Assembly (NCBI RefSeq): GCF_000789235.1
Contig: NZ_KN525716.1
Coordinates: 124,001-188,000, forward strand
DNA length: 64,000 nucleotides
Origin: Wocania ichthyoenteri Th78
GTDB taxonomy: Bacteria; Bacteroidota; Bacteroidia; Flavobacteriales; Flavobacteriaceae
Reading direction: 5' to 3'
The translations under genes were made by a program, and so were the position numbers. Under the pieces are notes generated by a model that worked only from the letters and a program-made list of their open reading frames with translations, ran no database searches and had not been told where the DNA came from. This document shows, piece after piece, positions 45,167-52,811 of the stretch (position 1 is the first letter of the stretch; each line of letters begins with the position of its first letter).

Positions 45167-45499
45167 TTAAAACCCTAAATCGCGTTCCATATCTTCCATT
45201 TCAATAATATCATAAGCTTCTTGAATGGTGGGCACAACAACAATTTCATCAGGAACTTCTTCAAGATTTACTTTATCTGAAACAATAACGAATGATTGCT
45301 TAGAAGCTCTGTGTGTATTAGAAAGTTCTAGAAATTCAACAATATCAGATAAACCAATTTTGTTAAGTGTCGTTAGCGATACAATAATGTTATTGTTTTT
45401 AAACTTAGGGTATAACGCTTGAATTTTTTTAACTAATTCAACTATTGTAACTTTTTCTTGAGTAATGATTGAAATATTTCCGTTTTGATCTAAAATCAT
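45167..45499 (-). CDS. small STAS-like protein in the pyr-rnz operon
   Basis: A 110-residue acidic protein. Alternation of strands and helices (NGNISIITQEKVTIVELVKKI, NIIVSLTTL, DIVEFLELSNTHRASKQSF) and the absence of catalytic motifs resemble an anti-sigma-antagonist (STAS) domain. In databases such small Flavobacterial proteins are sometimes labelled ribonuclease Z by gene proximity, which is unsafe. It has no metal site. Its stop is 2 bp before DUF3291 and its start 3 bp after pyrB. Confidence 0.6.
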   Translation of the reverse strand: MILDQNGNISIITQEKVTIVELVKKIQALYPKFKNNNIIVSLTTLNKIGLSDIVEFLELSNTHRASKQSFVIVSDKVNLEEVPDEIVVVPTIQEAYDIIEMEDMERDLGF

Positions 45500-45502
45500 G
45501 AT

Positions 45503-46432
45503 CTACTGTTTTATTTTTGAAGCCAATAAGTATATAACTGCCATTCTAATCGCAACACCATTTTCAACTTGATTTAAGATAATCGCTTGTTTAGAATCGG
45601 CTACATCACTTGTAATTTCTACGCCTCTATTTATTGGTCCTGGGTGCATAATAGTGATTTCTTTATCTAAAGAATCTAATAGTTCTCTATTAACTCCAAA
45701 CTGCTGTGTATATTCTCTTGTTGATGGAAAATAGCTAATATCCATGCGCTCATTTTGAACACGAAGCATATTGGCTACATCACACCAATTTAATGCTTTA
45801 CGCAAGTTTGTTTCAACTTTTACTCCAAGCTTGTCTATGTATTTTGGAATTAATGTTTTTGGTCCACAAACCATAACTTGAGCACCTTGTAATTGCAGTG
45901 CGAATATATTTGAAAGCGCTACTCTGCTATGTAAAATATCGCCCACAATAACTACTTTTTTTCCTTTTACATCACCTAATCGTTCTCTAATAGAATAGGA
46001 ATCTAAAAGTGCCTGTGTGGGATGCTCATGCGCACCATCGCCTGCATTTATAATACTTGCTTTTACATGCTTTGATAAAAATACGCCTGCTCCTGGATTA
46101 GGATGCCTCATCACGACCATATCTACTTTCATAGATAAAATATTGTTTACCGTATCAATTAAGGTTTCTCCTTTTTTTACTGATGATTGTGCTGATGAGA
46201 AATTAATAACATCGGCAGATAAACGTTTTTCGGCAAGCTCAAAAGATAGTTTCGTTCTTGTAGAATTTTCGAAGAATAAGTTGGCAATAGTAATATCTCT
46301 AAGCGAAGGTACTTTTTTAATAGGCCTATTAATCACTTCTTTAAAATGATCGGCAGTTTCAAAAATTAGTTGAATATCTTGCTCTTTAAGATATTTTATT
46401 CCTAATAAGTGATTGACACTTAACTCGCTCAT
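45503..46432 (-). CDS. pyrB: aspartate carbamoyltransferase catalytic subunit
   Basis: A 309-residue PyrB. The carbamoyl phosphate loop FFENSTRTKLSFE is at about 53-65, the SVKKGETL segment follows near 83-90, the MRHPNPGA segment near 107-114, and HPTQALLDSY near 137-146. IMHPGPINRGVEI is near the C-terminus. It makes N-carbamoyl-aspartate, the first committed pyrimidine step. It follows pyrR by 9 bp. No pyrI gene is present, as is usual for this group. Confidence 0.95.
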   Translation of the reverse strand: MSELSVNHLLGIKYLKEQDIQLIFETADHFKEVINRPIKKVPSLRDITIANLFFENSTRTKLSFELAEKRLSADVINFSSAQSSVKKGETLIDTVNNILSMKVDMVVMRHPNPGAGVFLSKHVKASIINAGDGAHEHPTQALLDSYSIRERLGDVKGKKVVIVGDILHSRVALSNIFALQLQGAQVMVCGPKTLIPKYIDKLGVKVETNLRKALNWCDVANMLRVQNERMDISYFPSTREYTQQFGVNRELLDSLDKEITIMHPGPINRGVEITSDVADSKQAIILNQVENGVAIRMAVIYLLASKIKQ

Positions 46433-46441
46433 TGCTTTTAA

Positions 46442-46981
46442 TTATTTTTCTATTAAGTAAACCGAATCTTCATTATCATATTCTTTCCAGTTTACTTTTA
46501 CTTTTTCATTATTTATTACATCTACTTGTCTGCCTCTGTAATCGGGCTGAATAGGTAAATGCCTGCTAAAACGTCTGTCGATTAACGTTAGTAACTCTAT
46601 TTCGTTTGGTCTTCCAAACGATTGAATTGCTGTTAATGCAGCTCTAATACTACGCCCTGTATACAACACGTCATCAATAAATACAATGTTTTTATCTTCA
46701 ACTAGAAAGTTAATTTTTGTTGTGTTGGCTTCTAAAGGTTTGTCACTTCTACGAAAATCATCTCTAAAAAAAGTAATATCTAAATGTCCTAGCTTAATGT
46801 CTTTAACCTTGTAATCTTCAGTTAGTATTTTGGCTAATCTATCGGCTAAAAACACGCCACGAGGCTGTAGGCCTATTAAAACAGTGTTAGAGAAATCGTT
46901 ATGTTTTTCAATAAGTTGACAAGCCAATCGGTGAAGAATGATGTTTACCTCTTTTGCGTTAAGTAAAACTTTTTGACTCAT
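46442..46981 (-). CDS. pyrR: bifunctional pyr regulator / uracil phosphoribosyltransferase
   Basis: A 179-residue PyrR with the PRPP-binding motif IVFIDDVLYTGRSIRAAL (about 100-117), GLQPRGVFLADRLA near 41-54 and the LIDRRFSRHLPIQPDYRG segment near 139-156. In Gram-positives PyrR binds leader RNA to attenuate pyr genes; in Bacteroidota that role is not established, and no attenuator-like structure is seen in the short leader here. It heads the minus-strand operon pyrR-pyrB-STAS-like-DUF3291-rnz and has the best promoter match in the window. Confidence 0.93.
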   Translation of the reverse strand: MSQKVLLNAKEVNIILHRLACQLIEKHNDFSNTVLIGLQPRGVFLADRLAKILTEDYKVKDIKLGHLDITFFRDDFRRSDKPLEANTTKINFLVEDKNIVFIDDVLYTGRSIRAALTAIQSFGRPNEIELLTLIDRRFSRHLPIQPDYRGRQVDVINNEKVKVNWKEYDNEDSVYLIEK

Positions 46982-47006
46982 ATACTATCCAAACGTATTT
47001 GGAGTG

Positions 47007-47037
47007 CAAAGTTAAGCTAAAATTTTAGGGTTTGCAA
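47007..47037 (-). promoter_or_regulatory. promoter of the pyrR operon (-33 TTG, -7 TAACTTTG)
   Basis: On the minus strand, TTG at 47035-47037 and TAACTTTG at 47007-47014 are 20 bp apart, within the Bacteroidota spacing. The -7 box lies 25 bp before the pyrR ATG. It is followed by CACTCC, the same downstream word as at the rpsA -7 box. Confidence 0.7.
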
Positions 47038-47055
47038 TGGTTTTACACTAATAAA

Positions 47056-47083
47056 AAAAGCCTCAAATTTCTAAGAGGCTTTT
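47056..47083 (-). terminator. terminator after the 47100 T9SS protein gene
   Basis: A 9-bp perfect stem (47056-47064 with 47075-47083) with a 10-nt loop. On the minus strand it is followed by a T run (AAAAA/TTTTT at 47053-47059). It separates the type A T9SS gene from pyrR. Confidence 0.8.
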
Positions 47084-47099
47084 AACTAGACATAATTGA

Positions 47100-47843
47100 T
47101 TATTTCTTTACAAATTTATACACGTTCCTACTTGTCTTATTTGTAAGAACTAAAACAAATAACCCTTTATTAAGCTGAGAAACATTTATTAAGTTAATTT
47201 GTTCTCTATAAGTATTCGAAACTATTCTTTTTCCATCTAAACTATAAACTTCATAAGCATTATGTTTACTTCCATAAAGTTTTATTTCATCTTCGTTTAC
47301 TATAATTTTAATTTTGTCCTTAATCGTATCACGAGTAGATAAAGACGCATCAAACTCGCTCATCATAGTAATTGATGTACCATTTAACAAATTAGTTAAT
47401 TCGACTCCTAAGCCAGTAGGCTTATATACGCGAAGGTAATACACATCTGTATCTGTCACATTTTCAATAACTTGTTCAAAGCTACCTCCTATTATCAACG
47501 GAACACTATATGAACTACAGGTTACCAGCTGAAGGTTATTAGTATCTCCATTGGGTGCCAATAGTATTTGATACTCAACACTTGCAGCTATTATTACACT
47601 AGAGCTTGTCATTCCAATTGTAATTTTATTATCACCAGTTGAAACAGCATGCATGTAAAAAATATCCTCGGTTGAACCACAAGATGGAGTAAGACCCGAT
47701 TGTGTAGCTGAATTATAATCTAATATATTCAGAGCTACATTATTACCATCAATTACAATTGCATCGTTAATTGTGTCTCCACTTTGCGCTGCAATTACTA
47801 ACACATAAAAAAGTGAAACAATTAAAAAAATAATTTTCTTCAT
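47100..47843 (-). CDS. secreted protein with T9SS type A sorting domain
   Basis: A 247-residue protein with signal peptide (about 1-19, ending VIAAQ). The mature region begins SGDTINDAIVIDGNNV and contains a Cys pair (SCGSTEDIF and LVTCSSY), resembling the pre-peptidase-like or PPC-type beta-sandwich found in T9SS cargo. The last 70 residues (INVSQLNKGLFVLVLT, ending YKFVKK) are a type A sorting domain, removed by PorU on export in the family. The body has no recognised catalytic site. It is a single gene with its own terminator. Confidence 0.8.
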   Translation of the reverse strand: MKKIIFLIVSLFYVLVIAAQSGDTINDAIVIDGNNVALNILDYNSATQSGLTPSCGSTEDIFYMHAVSTGDNKITIGMTSSSVIIAASVEYQILLAPNGDTNNLQLVTCSSYSVPLIIGGSFEQVIENVTDTDVYYLRVYKPTGLGVELTNLLNGTSITMMSEFDASLSTRDTIKDKIKIIVNEDEIKLYGSKHNAYEVYSLDGKRIVSNTYREQINLINVSQLNKGLFVLVLTNKTSRNVYKFVKK

Positions 47844-48130
47844 AATGAATAAGATTTAAGGTTAATAAAAAACTAATTATGCCTAGGGAGACTATATTGT
47901 ATTTTTCAAATTCTAAAATTCAAATTGAATTATGAATGCTATCTTTTTTAACTTTTAGGTTATTACAATTCTACTGTTATATGTTTATATGTTAAATTTT
48001 TAATTACAATTATGAATATAACCTTTTAAATATCAAAAATTTATATTTTTAACTTTTTTTCTATGAAATACACATTATTTTAACATATTATTGATTTTTA
48101 ATAAATTTTATTAAAATTATAGTATATAAA
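47844..48130. other. AT-rich intergenic region, no gene seen
   Basis: This is the upstream region of the 47100 gene and the tail of the rpsA unit. It is very AT-rich, with no ORF, RNA gene or clear TAnnTTTG box that I can support. The rpsA terminator hairpin follows. Confidence 0.5.
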
Positions 48131-48156
48131 AAAGCCTTCAATTTCTTGAAGGCTTT
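48131..48156 (-). terminator. terminator of rpsA
   Basis: An 11-bp perfect stem (48131-48141 with 48146-48156) with a TTTC loop. On the minus strand it is followed by a T-rich run, 52 bp after the rpsA stop. Confidence 0.85.
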
Positions 48157-48208
48157 GATTTTATAAATTAGGTTTCCGTTTACACGGAAATAAAAAATAA
48201 TATTTTAA

Positions 48209-50041
48209 TTATTTTTTTCCGTCCATTTTGTCTTTAAGAGCTTGTAAAGCATCATTAGCATCACCTAAAGTTGGTTTTGCTTCTGCTGCAGCAGTAGCTG
48301 CTTTTTTAGCAGCTGCTTTTACATTCTTAATTTCTTCTGCTTTAAAAATAGCGGTATGAGAAGCTACTACACGTTTAAATTCTTTATTGAATTCAATAAT
48401 TTTAAACTCGGCAGTTTCTCCTTTTTTAAGCTTATTTCCATCTTCTTTTTCAAGGTGACGAGAAGGTACAAATGCAACGATATCTTCATTAAACTCAACT
48501 GTAGCACCTTTATCAACTATTTCAGTTAATGCAGCTGTGTGTACTGTTTCTAGAGCGAATTCAGTTTCATACTTATCCCAAGGGTTATCTGTTGTTTGTT
48601 TATGACCTAAGCTTAATTTGCGTCCTTCAACATCTAATTCTAAAACAATAACGTCTAATTTATCGCCTACTGCACAGAACTCAGATGGATGTTTGATTTT
48701 CTTAGTCCAAGATAAATCAGAGATATAAATTAATCCGTCGATACCTTCTTCTAATTCAACAAAAACACCAAAGTTTGTAAAGTTACGTACAACACCAGTG
48801 TGCTTAGAACCTAATGGGTATTTGCTTGTAATATCTGTCCATGGATCTGCACTTAATTGTTTGATACCAAGAGACATTTTACGATCTTCTCTATCTAAAG
48901 TTAAGATTTGTGCTTCTACTTCGTCTCCAACTGATACGAAATCTTGAGCAGAACGTAAGTGTGTAGACCAAGACATTTCAGAAACGTGAATTAATCCTTC
49001 AACACCATCTGCTACCTCAATAAATGCACCGTAATCTGCAATTACAACAACTTTACCTTTTACTTTATCTCCCACTTTTACAGTATCAGCTAAAGCTTCC
49101 CAAGGGTGCTTGCTTAATTGTTTTAATCCTAATTGGATTCTTGATTTGTTTTCATCAAAATCAAGGATTACCACATTTAATTTTTGGTCTAACTCAACTA
49201 TTTCATTTGGATGATTAATTCTAGACCAAGATAAATCTGTGATATGAACTAAACCATCAACACCACCAAGATCAATAAATACACCGTAAGATGTGATGTT
49301 TTTAACAACACCTTCTAATACTTGACCTTTTTCTAATTGACCAATAATTTCTTTCTTTTGTTCTTCAATATCAGCTTCGATTAAAGCTTTATGAGAAACA
49401 ACTACGTTTTTAAATTCGTGGTTGATTTTTACAACCTTAAATTCCATAGTTTTATTTACGTACTGGTCGTAATCTCTAATTGGTTTAACATCAATTTGAG
49501 AACCTGGTAAGAATGCTTCGATACCGAATACATCTACAATCATACCACCTTTAGTTCTACATTTAACAAAACCATTAACGATTTCACCAGTTTCGTGTGC
49601 TTTATTTACTCTATCCCATGCTTTAATTACACGTGCTTTTCTGTGAGATAACACTAATTGACCCGTTGCATCTTCACGCACATCAATTAATACTTCTACT
49701 TTATCGCCAACTGCTAAACTAGGATTGTAACGAAATTCGTTTAAAGAAATAACACCTTCAGATTTTGCATTGATGTCGATAATAGCGTCACGATCTGAGA
49801 TGTGAACTACAGTACCTTCAACAACTTCATCATTTAAAGTGTCAACGAAGTTTTCTGCTACTAATTTTTCAAATTCTTGCAATTGTTTGTCATCAACTTC
49901 ATCAATTCCTTCTTCGTAATTGTGCCAGTTAAAGTCTTTTAAGAATTTTTCAGGGTTTGCTTTTGCTTCAGATACCACTGGAGCTTCTACTGTTGCAGCA
50001 TCGGTTGCTTCAACTTCAGCTTGTTTTGCTTTTTCAGCCAT
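48209..50041 (-). CDS. rpsA: 30S ribosomal protein S1
   Basis: A 610-residue S1. After an acidic N-terminal extension (about 1-70), it contains a string of S1 RNA-binding domains; the strongest show repeated GxVxxxxxYGVFIDLGGVDGLVHI, as in YGVFIDLG, YGAFIEVA and FGVFVELE, each followed by a SW segment such as DLSWSRI. The C-terminus is Ala/Lys-rich. S1 unwinds and delivers mRNA leaders to the 30S subunit. This matters in Bacteroidota because their mRNAs, like those here, mostly lack Shine-Dalgarno sequences. A -7 box lies about 175 bp upstream, leaving a long leader. Confidence 0.95.
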   Translation of the reverse strand: MAEKAKQAEVEATDAATVEAPVVSEAKANPEKFLKDFNWHNYEEGIDEVDDKQLQEFEKLVAENFVDTLNDEVVEGTVVHISDRDAIIDINAKSEGVISLNEFRYNPSLAVGDKVEVLIDVREDATGQLVLSHRKARVIKAWDRVNKAHETGEIVNGFVKCRTKGGMIVDVFGIEAFLPGSQIDVKPIRDYDQYVNKTMEFKVVKINHEFKNVVVSHKALIEADIEEQKKEIIGQLEKGQVLEGVVKNITSYGVFIDLGGVDGLVHITDLSWSRINHPNEIVELDQKLNVVILDFDENKSRIQLGLKQLSKHPWEALADTVKVGDKVKGKVVVIADYGAFIEVADGVEGLIHVSEMSWSTHLRSAQDFVSVGDEVEAQILTLDREDRKMSLGIKQLSADPWTDITSKYPLGSKHTGVVRNFTNFGVFVELEEGIDGLIYISDLSWTKKIKHPSEFCAVGDKLDVIVLELDVEGRKLSLGHKQTTDNPWDKYETEFALETVHTAALTEIVDKGATVEFNEDIVAFVPSRHLEKEDGNKLKKGETAEFKIIEFNKEFKRVVASHTAIFKAEEIKNVKAAAKKAATAAAEAKPTLGDANDALQALKDKMDGKK

Positions 50042-50364
50042 TTAAAATAATTATGTAATTGTAATTTAATATTTCCATCTTCGCAGAAATTTATGATTAC
50101 ACTACGTTTTTGTATTCTGTATGCCTCGGAAGATTTAAGCAATTAACACACAGAAGTGTTATTTATTTTTAGTTTCAATCCCTTTATCTTTCCAATAATT
50201 CGCTAAAAGGAGTGCAAAAATACATATTTTCAATAAATTAGCCTAATTTGATTAAACTATTTTAAACTACTGGTTATTAGAACTGTTATTAAAGTAAAAA
50301 AACACGTTTTTTTGAAAGTCCTTTTACTATATTTAGCTTGATAAATAATTAAATATATAACACT
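50042..50364. other. divergent intergenic region with long rpsA leader
   Basis: This 323-bp gap separates rpsA (minus) from the BON-LysM gene (plus). If the -7 box at 50215-50222 is used, rpsA has a leader of roughly 165 nt, long enough for autogenous control by S1, but I see no confident hairpin. No ORF or RNA gene is seen. Confidence 0.4.
50215..50222 (-). promoter_or_regulatory. candidate -7 box (TATTTTTG) for rpsA
   Basis: It matches TAnnTTTG on the minus strand and is followed by CACTCC, the same extension seen at the pyrR promoter. No ideal -33 TTG is seen at 17-23 bp. Confidence 0.5.
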
Positions 50365-50745
50365 ATGACAATGAAAGCAAAATACCAATCTGTACTAGAT
50401 TTAGGACAAGAATTAAACATACAAAACGGCGATGTACAAGAAGAAAATGGCGTTTTAAAAGTTTGGGGAATCGCCAAAACACCTTATGAGAAAAATCTAC
50501 TTTGGGATGAAATTAAAGCTGTTGGTGGTGAAAACCCAACCGATATTATGGCAGATATTAAAATAGCTGATGAAAGTGTTTACCATAGACATACTGTAAA
50601 AAGTGGTGAAACTTTAGGAAAAATAGCTATTCAGTATTATGGAAAAGCTTCAAAATACCAAGATATTTTTAAAGCAAACTCAGATATTTTAAAAAACCCG
50701 GATTTAATTCACCCAAATCAAGAATTAATTATTCCGAATCCATAA
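50365..50745 (+). CDS. BON-LysM protein (Kbp/YgaU-like)
   Basis: A 126-residue cytoplasmic protein without signal peptide. Residues about 1-65 resemble a BON domain (VLKVWGIAKTPYEKNLLWDEI), and 70-124 form a LysM domain (HRHTVKSGETLGKIAIQYYG and NPDLIHPNQELIIP). This is the arrangement of E. coli Kbp (YgaU), a small potassium-binding protein. Whether the K+ role is kept here is unknown. A second ATG two codons downstream is an equally good start. It has its own terminator. Confidence 0.85.
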   Translation: MTMKAKYQSVLDLGQELNIQNGDVQEENGVLKVWGIAKTPYEKNLLWDEIKAVGGENPTDIMADIKIADESVYHRHTVKSGETLGKIAIQYYGKASKYQDIFKANSDILKNPDLIHPNQELIIPNP

Positions 50746-50767
50746 AAGATTTAAGATAAAACATTTT

Positions 50768-50803
50768 AAAAGCGGATCTTTATTAAGTTAAAGATTCGTT
50801 TTT
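50768..50803 (+). terminator. terminator after the BON-LysM gene
   Basis: A 14-bp stem with two G-U wobbles (50768-50781 with 50790-50803) and an 8-nt loop, followed by TTT. It lies 22 bp after the stop and between convergent genes. Confidence 0.75.
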
Positions 50804-50857
50804 TTAGCTGCCACAAATTCGCAAGTAATTTTAAAAACTGAAAACTGCAATTGATAC

Positions 50858-51553
50858 TTACTCACAATTTTCTATCGTCATTTTTACTAGCTGCAAAATC
50901 TTATCGAATTGTTCTTGTAATGATAAATTAGAATTATTAATTTCTATAGCATCATCGGCTTTTATTAAAGGAGAATCTTTTCTATTAGAATCTATATAAT
51001 CACGCTCTTGTACATTCTTTAAAACAGCATTGTAATCAACATCATCACCGCGTTCAATAAGCTCTTCATAACGCCTTTGAGCTCTAGTTTCAGCTGAAGC
51101 CGTCATAAATATTTTAAGTTCAGCTTTCGGAAAAACAACAGTGCCAATGTCTCGACCATCCATAACCACACCTTTATTTTCTCCCATTTTCTGTTGTTGT
51201 TTTACTAGTTGCTCACGTACTTCTGAAACCGCAGCCACTTTACTAACAAAACTTGAAACCTCTAAAGTTCGTATTTGTTTTTCAATATTTTCTTCATTTA
51301 AATACACTTCAGCAAAACCTAAGTTTTCATTGAATTTAAAACTGATATTAATTTTTGGTAATTGATATATAAGTGCTTCTTTATTAAAGTCATCATCACT
51401 AATCAAACCATTTTGCATCGCATAAAACGTTATGGCTCGATACATGGCACCAGAATCGACATACACATAACCCAAATGGTTTGCTATTTGTTTTGCTACG
51501 GTACTTTTTCCAGTTGAAGATAAGCCATCTATGGCTATTGTAATTTTATTCAT
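50858..51553 (-). CDS. cmk: cytidylate kinase
   Basis: A 231-residue Cmk. The P-loop GLSSTGKSTVAKQ is at about 10-22, YVDSGAMYRAIT near 31-42, and VMDGRDIGTVVFP near 130-142, followed by ETRAQRRYEEL and a DSNRKDSPL lid segment. It phosphorylates CMP and dCMP to the diphosphates. It is encoded upstream of nothing obvious and 130 bp after porQ on the same strand; the cmk-porQ neighbourhood is, from memory, common in Bacteroidota. Confidence 0.95.
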   Translation of the reverse strand: MNKITIAIDGLSSTGKSTVAKQIANHLGYVYVDSGAMYRAITFYAMQNGLISDDDFNKEALIYQLPKINISFKFNENLGFAEVYLNEENIEKQIRTLEVSSFVSKVAAVSEVREQLVKQQQKMGENKGVVMDGRDIGTVVFPKAELKIFMTASAETRAQRRYEELIERGDDVDYNAVLKNVQERDYIDSNRKDSPLIKADDAIEINNSNLSLQEQFDKILQLVKMTIENCE

Positions 51554-51683
51554 TTTTTGATTTGATGTGCCTAAAATAATTAAAGTGCACTAAAGTAAGA
51601 AACACTAATCACTTTAATTATTGCTAAAATGAAAATAATTTGTTTGAGTGAGCTTGGATACTACGACTGTTTACTGAATACTA

Positions 51684-52703
51684 TTATTGTAAATCTATTT
51701 GCAAACCAAAAAAGTTAGAATTAGCTGCGCTTGTATATTTAGCATGCGTGTAACTAAAGCGCATTTTGTTCATTTTTATTGAAATACCTGCAGACAAACC
51801 TGAAAAATTGCGTTGATCTAATATTCGAAGTTCTTCACTTCTACGAAAATTATAACCTAATCTGATATTAAATCCGCCTTGGGGGAAAAGTTCTGCACCT
51901 AAAATAGTATGCCTAATTACTTGTCCTAAAAATCCAATTTTTTCGTTAGATTGATTCCCACTTAAATCGCTTGTCGTTCTCGCTGGGTTTGGTCTTGCAA
52001 TAGGCCAATCTTGAAGATTCTCGAAGGTAACATGCCAGCGAATAGGTACGTGTTCTAAAGTCTGCGACATGCCAAAATCGACTTCAAAAGGCAAGGGCTC
52101 ATTTAAACCCGCATAAGTTGTTATTTGAGCTCCTAAGTTTCTAACAGCAACGGCAGCATGAAAATCTAAATCTTCATTTATATATAATAATCCTAAATCT
52201 ACCGAAGCACCAAACGAACTATATTGCTCTAATTTAGAGGTAATTAATTTTAAATTTGTTCCGAAATAAAAATCAGAATACCCAATTTGCAAAGCATAAC
52301 CCATTGATAAAGCGGCTTCGTTACCTGTAAATGTTCCTGTTTCGTTACCGTTTTCATCATAGCCTTCAAAAGAACCATAATTTATATAAGTAACACCTGC
52401 GTGAAAAGTTTGCGTACGCCTATCAACAGTATAAGCATAAGCTGCAGTACCGTAACTAATACCTCCTAAATAACTCGTGTAATTAATAGCTAATTGATTA
52501 TCCATTTCAACATTAATCGTTGCTGGGTTATAAAGGGCTTGGGTAACATCGTAATCCACATTTGTTAAAACTTTACCACCTAATGCTGCTTGACGTGGCG
52601 ATGACACCAAATTAAGAAACTGGTAAGTAGCCTCACCTCCTACTTGAGCAAAAGTTAAACTGCTTACATAAAAGCAAAAAATAGTGATAATTTTCTTTAG
52701 CAT
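51684..52703 (-). CDS. porQ: type IX secretion system protein PorQ
   Basis: A 339-residue outer-membrane protein with signal peptide (about 1-19, ending LTFAQ). The family start QVGGEATYQFLNLVSSPRQAALGG is split here as QVGGEATYQFLNL and SPRQAALGGK. Repeated barrel strands with YGTAAYAY and LGAQITTYAG-like segments follow, and the chain ends in FFGLQIDLQ. PorQ is part of the T9SS attachment complex with PorU, PorV and PorZ. It fits with the T9SS cargo and anchoring genes found elsewhere in the window. Confidence 0.88.
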   Translation of the reverse strand: MLKKIITIFCFYVSSLTFAQVGGEATYQFLNLVSSPRQAALGGKVLTNVDYDVTQALYNPATINVEMDNQLAINYTSYLGGISYGTAAYAYTVDRRTQTFHAGVTYINYGSFEGYDENGNETGTFTGNEAALSMGYALQIGYSDFYFGTNLKLITSKLEQYSSFGASVDLGLLYINEDLDFHAAVAVRNLGAQITTYAGLNEPLPFEVDFGMSQTLEHVPIRWHVTFENLQDWPIARPNPARTTSDLSGNQSNEKIGFLGQVIRHTILGAELFPQGGFNIRLGYNFRRSEELRILDQRNFSGLSAGISIKMNKMRFSYTHAKYTSAANSNFFGLQIDLQ

Positions 52704-52770
52704 ATTTACTGTTACAAAGTAAGTAAATCTATCTTAAAACGGTAGCAAGTATCTTTTATTTTAATTCATA

Positions 52771-52794
52771 AAAAAACCTCGAACTATGTCGAGG
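52771..52794 (-). terminator. terminator of lon
   Basis: A 6-bp GC-rich perfect stem (52777-52782 with 52789-52794) with a 6-nt loop, followed on the minus strand by a T run at 52771-52776. Confidence 0.8.
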
Positions 52795-52811
52795 CTTCAG
52801 CAATCAACTTT

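Noticed and set aside
45167-45499. Calling this small protein ribonuclease Z
   Set aside because: It has no HxHxDH metal motif and is only 110 residues; the true rnz is two genes downstream.
50042-50214. S1 autoregulatory leader structure
   Set aside because: The leader may be long, but I could not find a convincing stable hairpin by eye, so only its length is noted.
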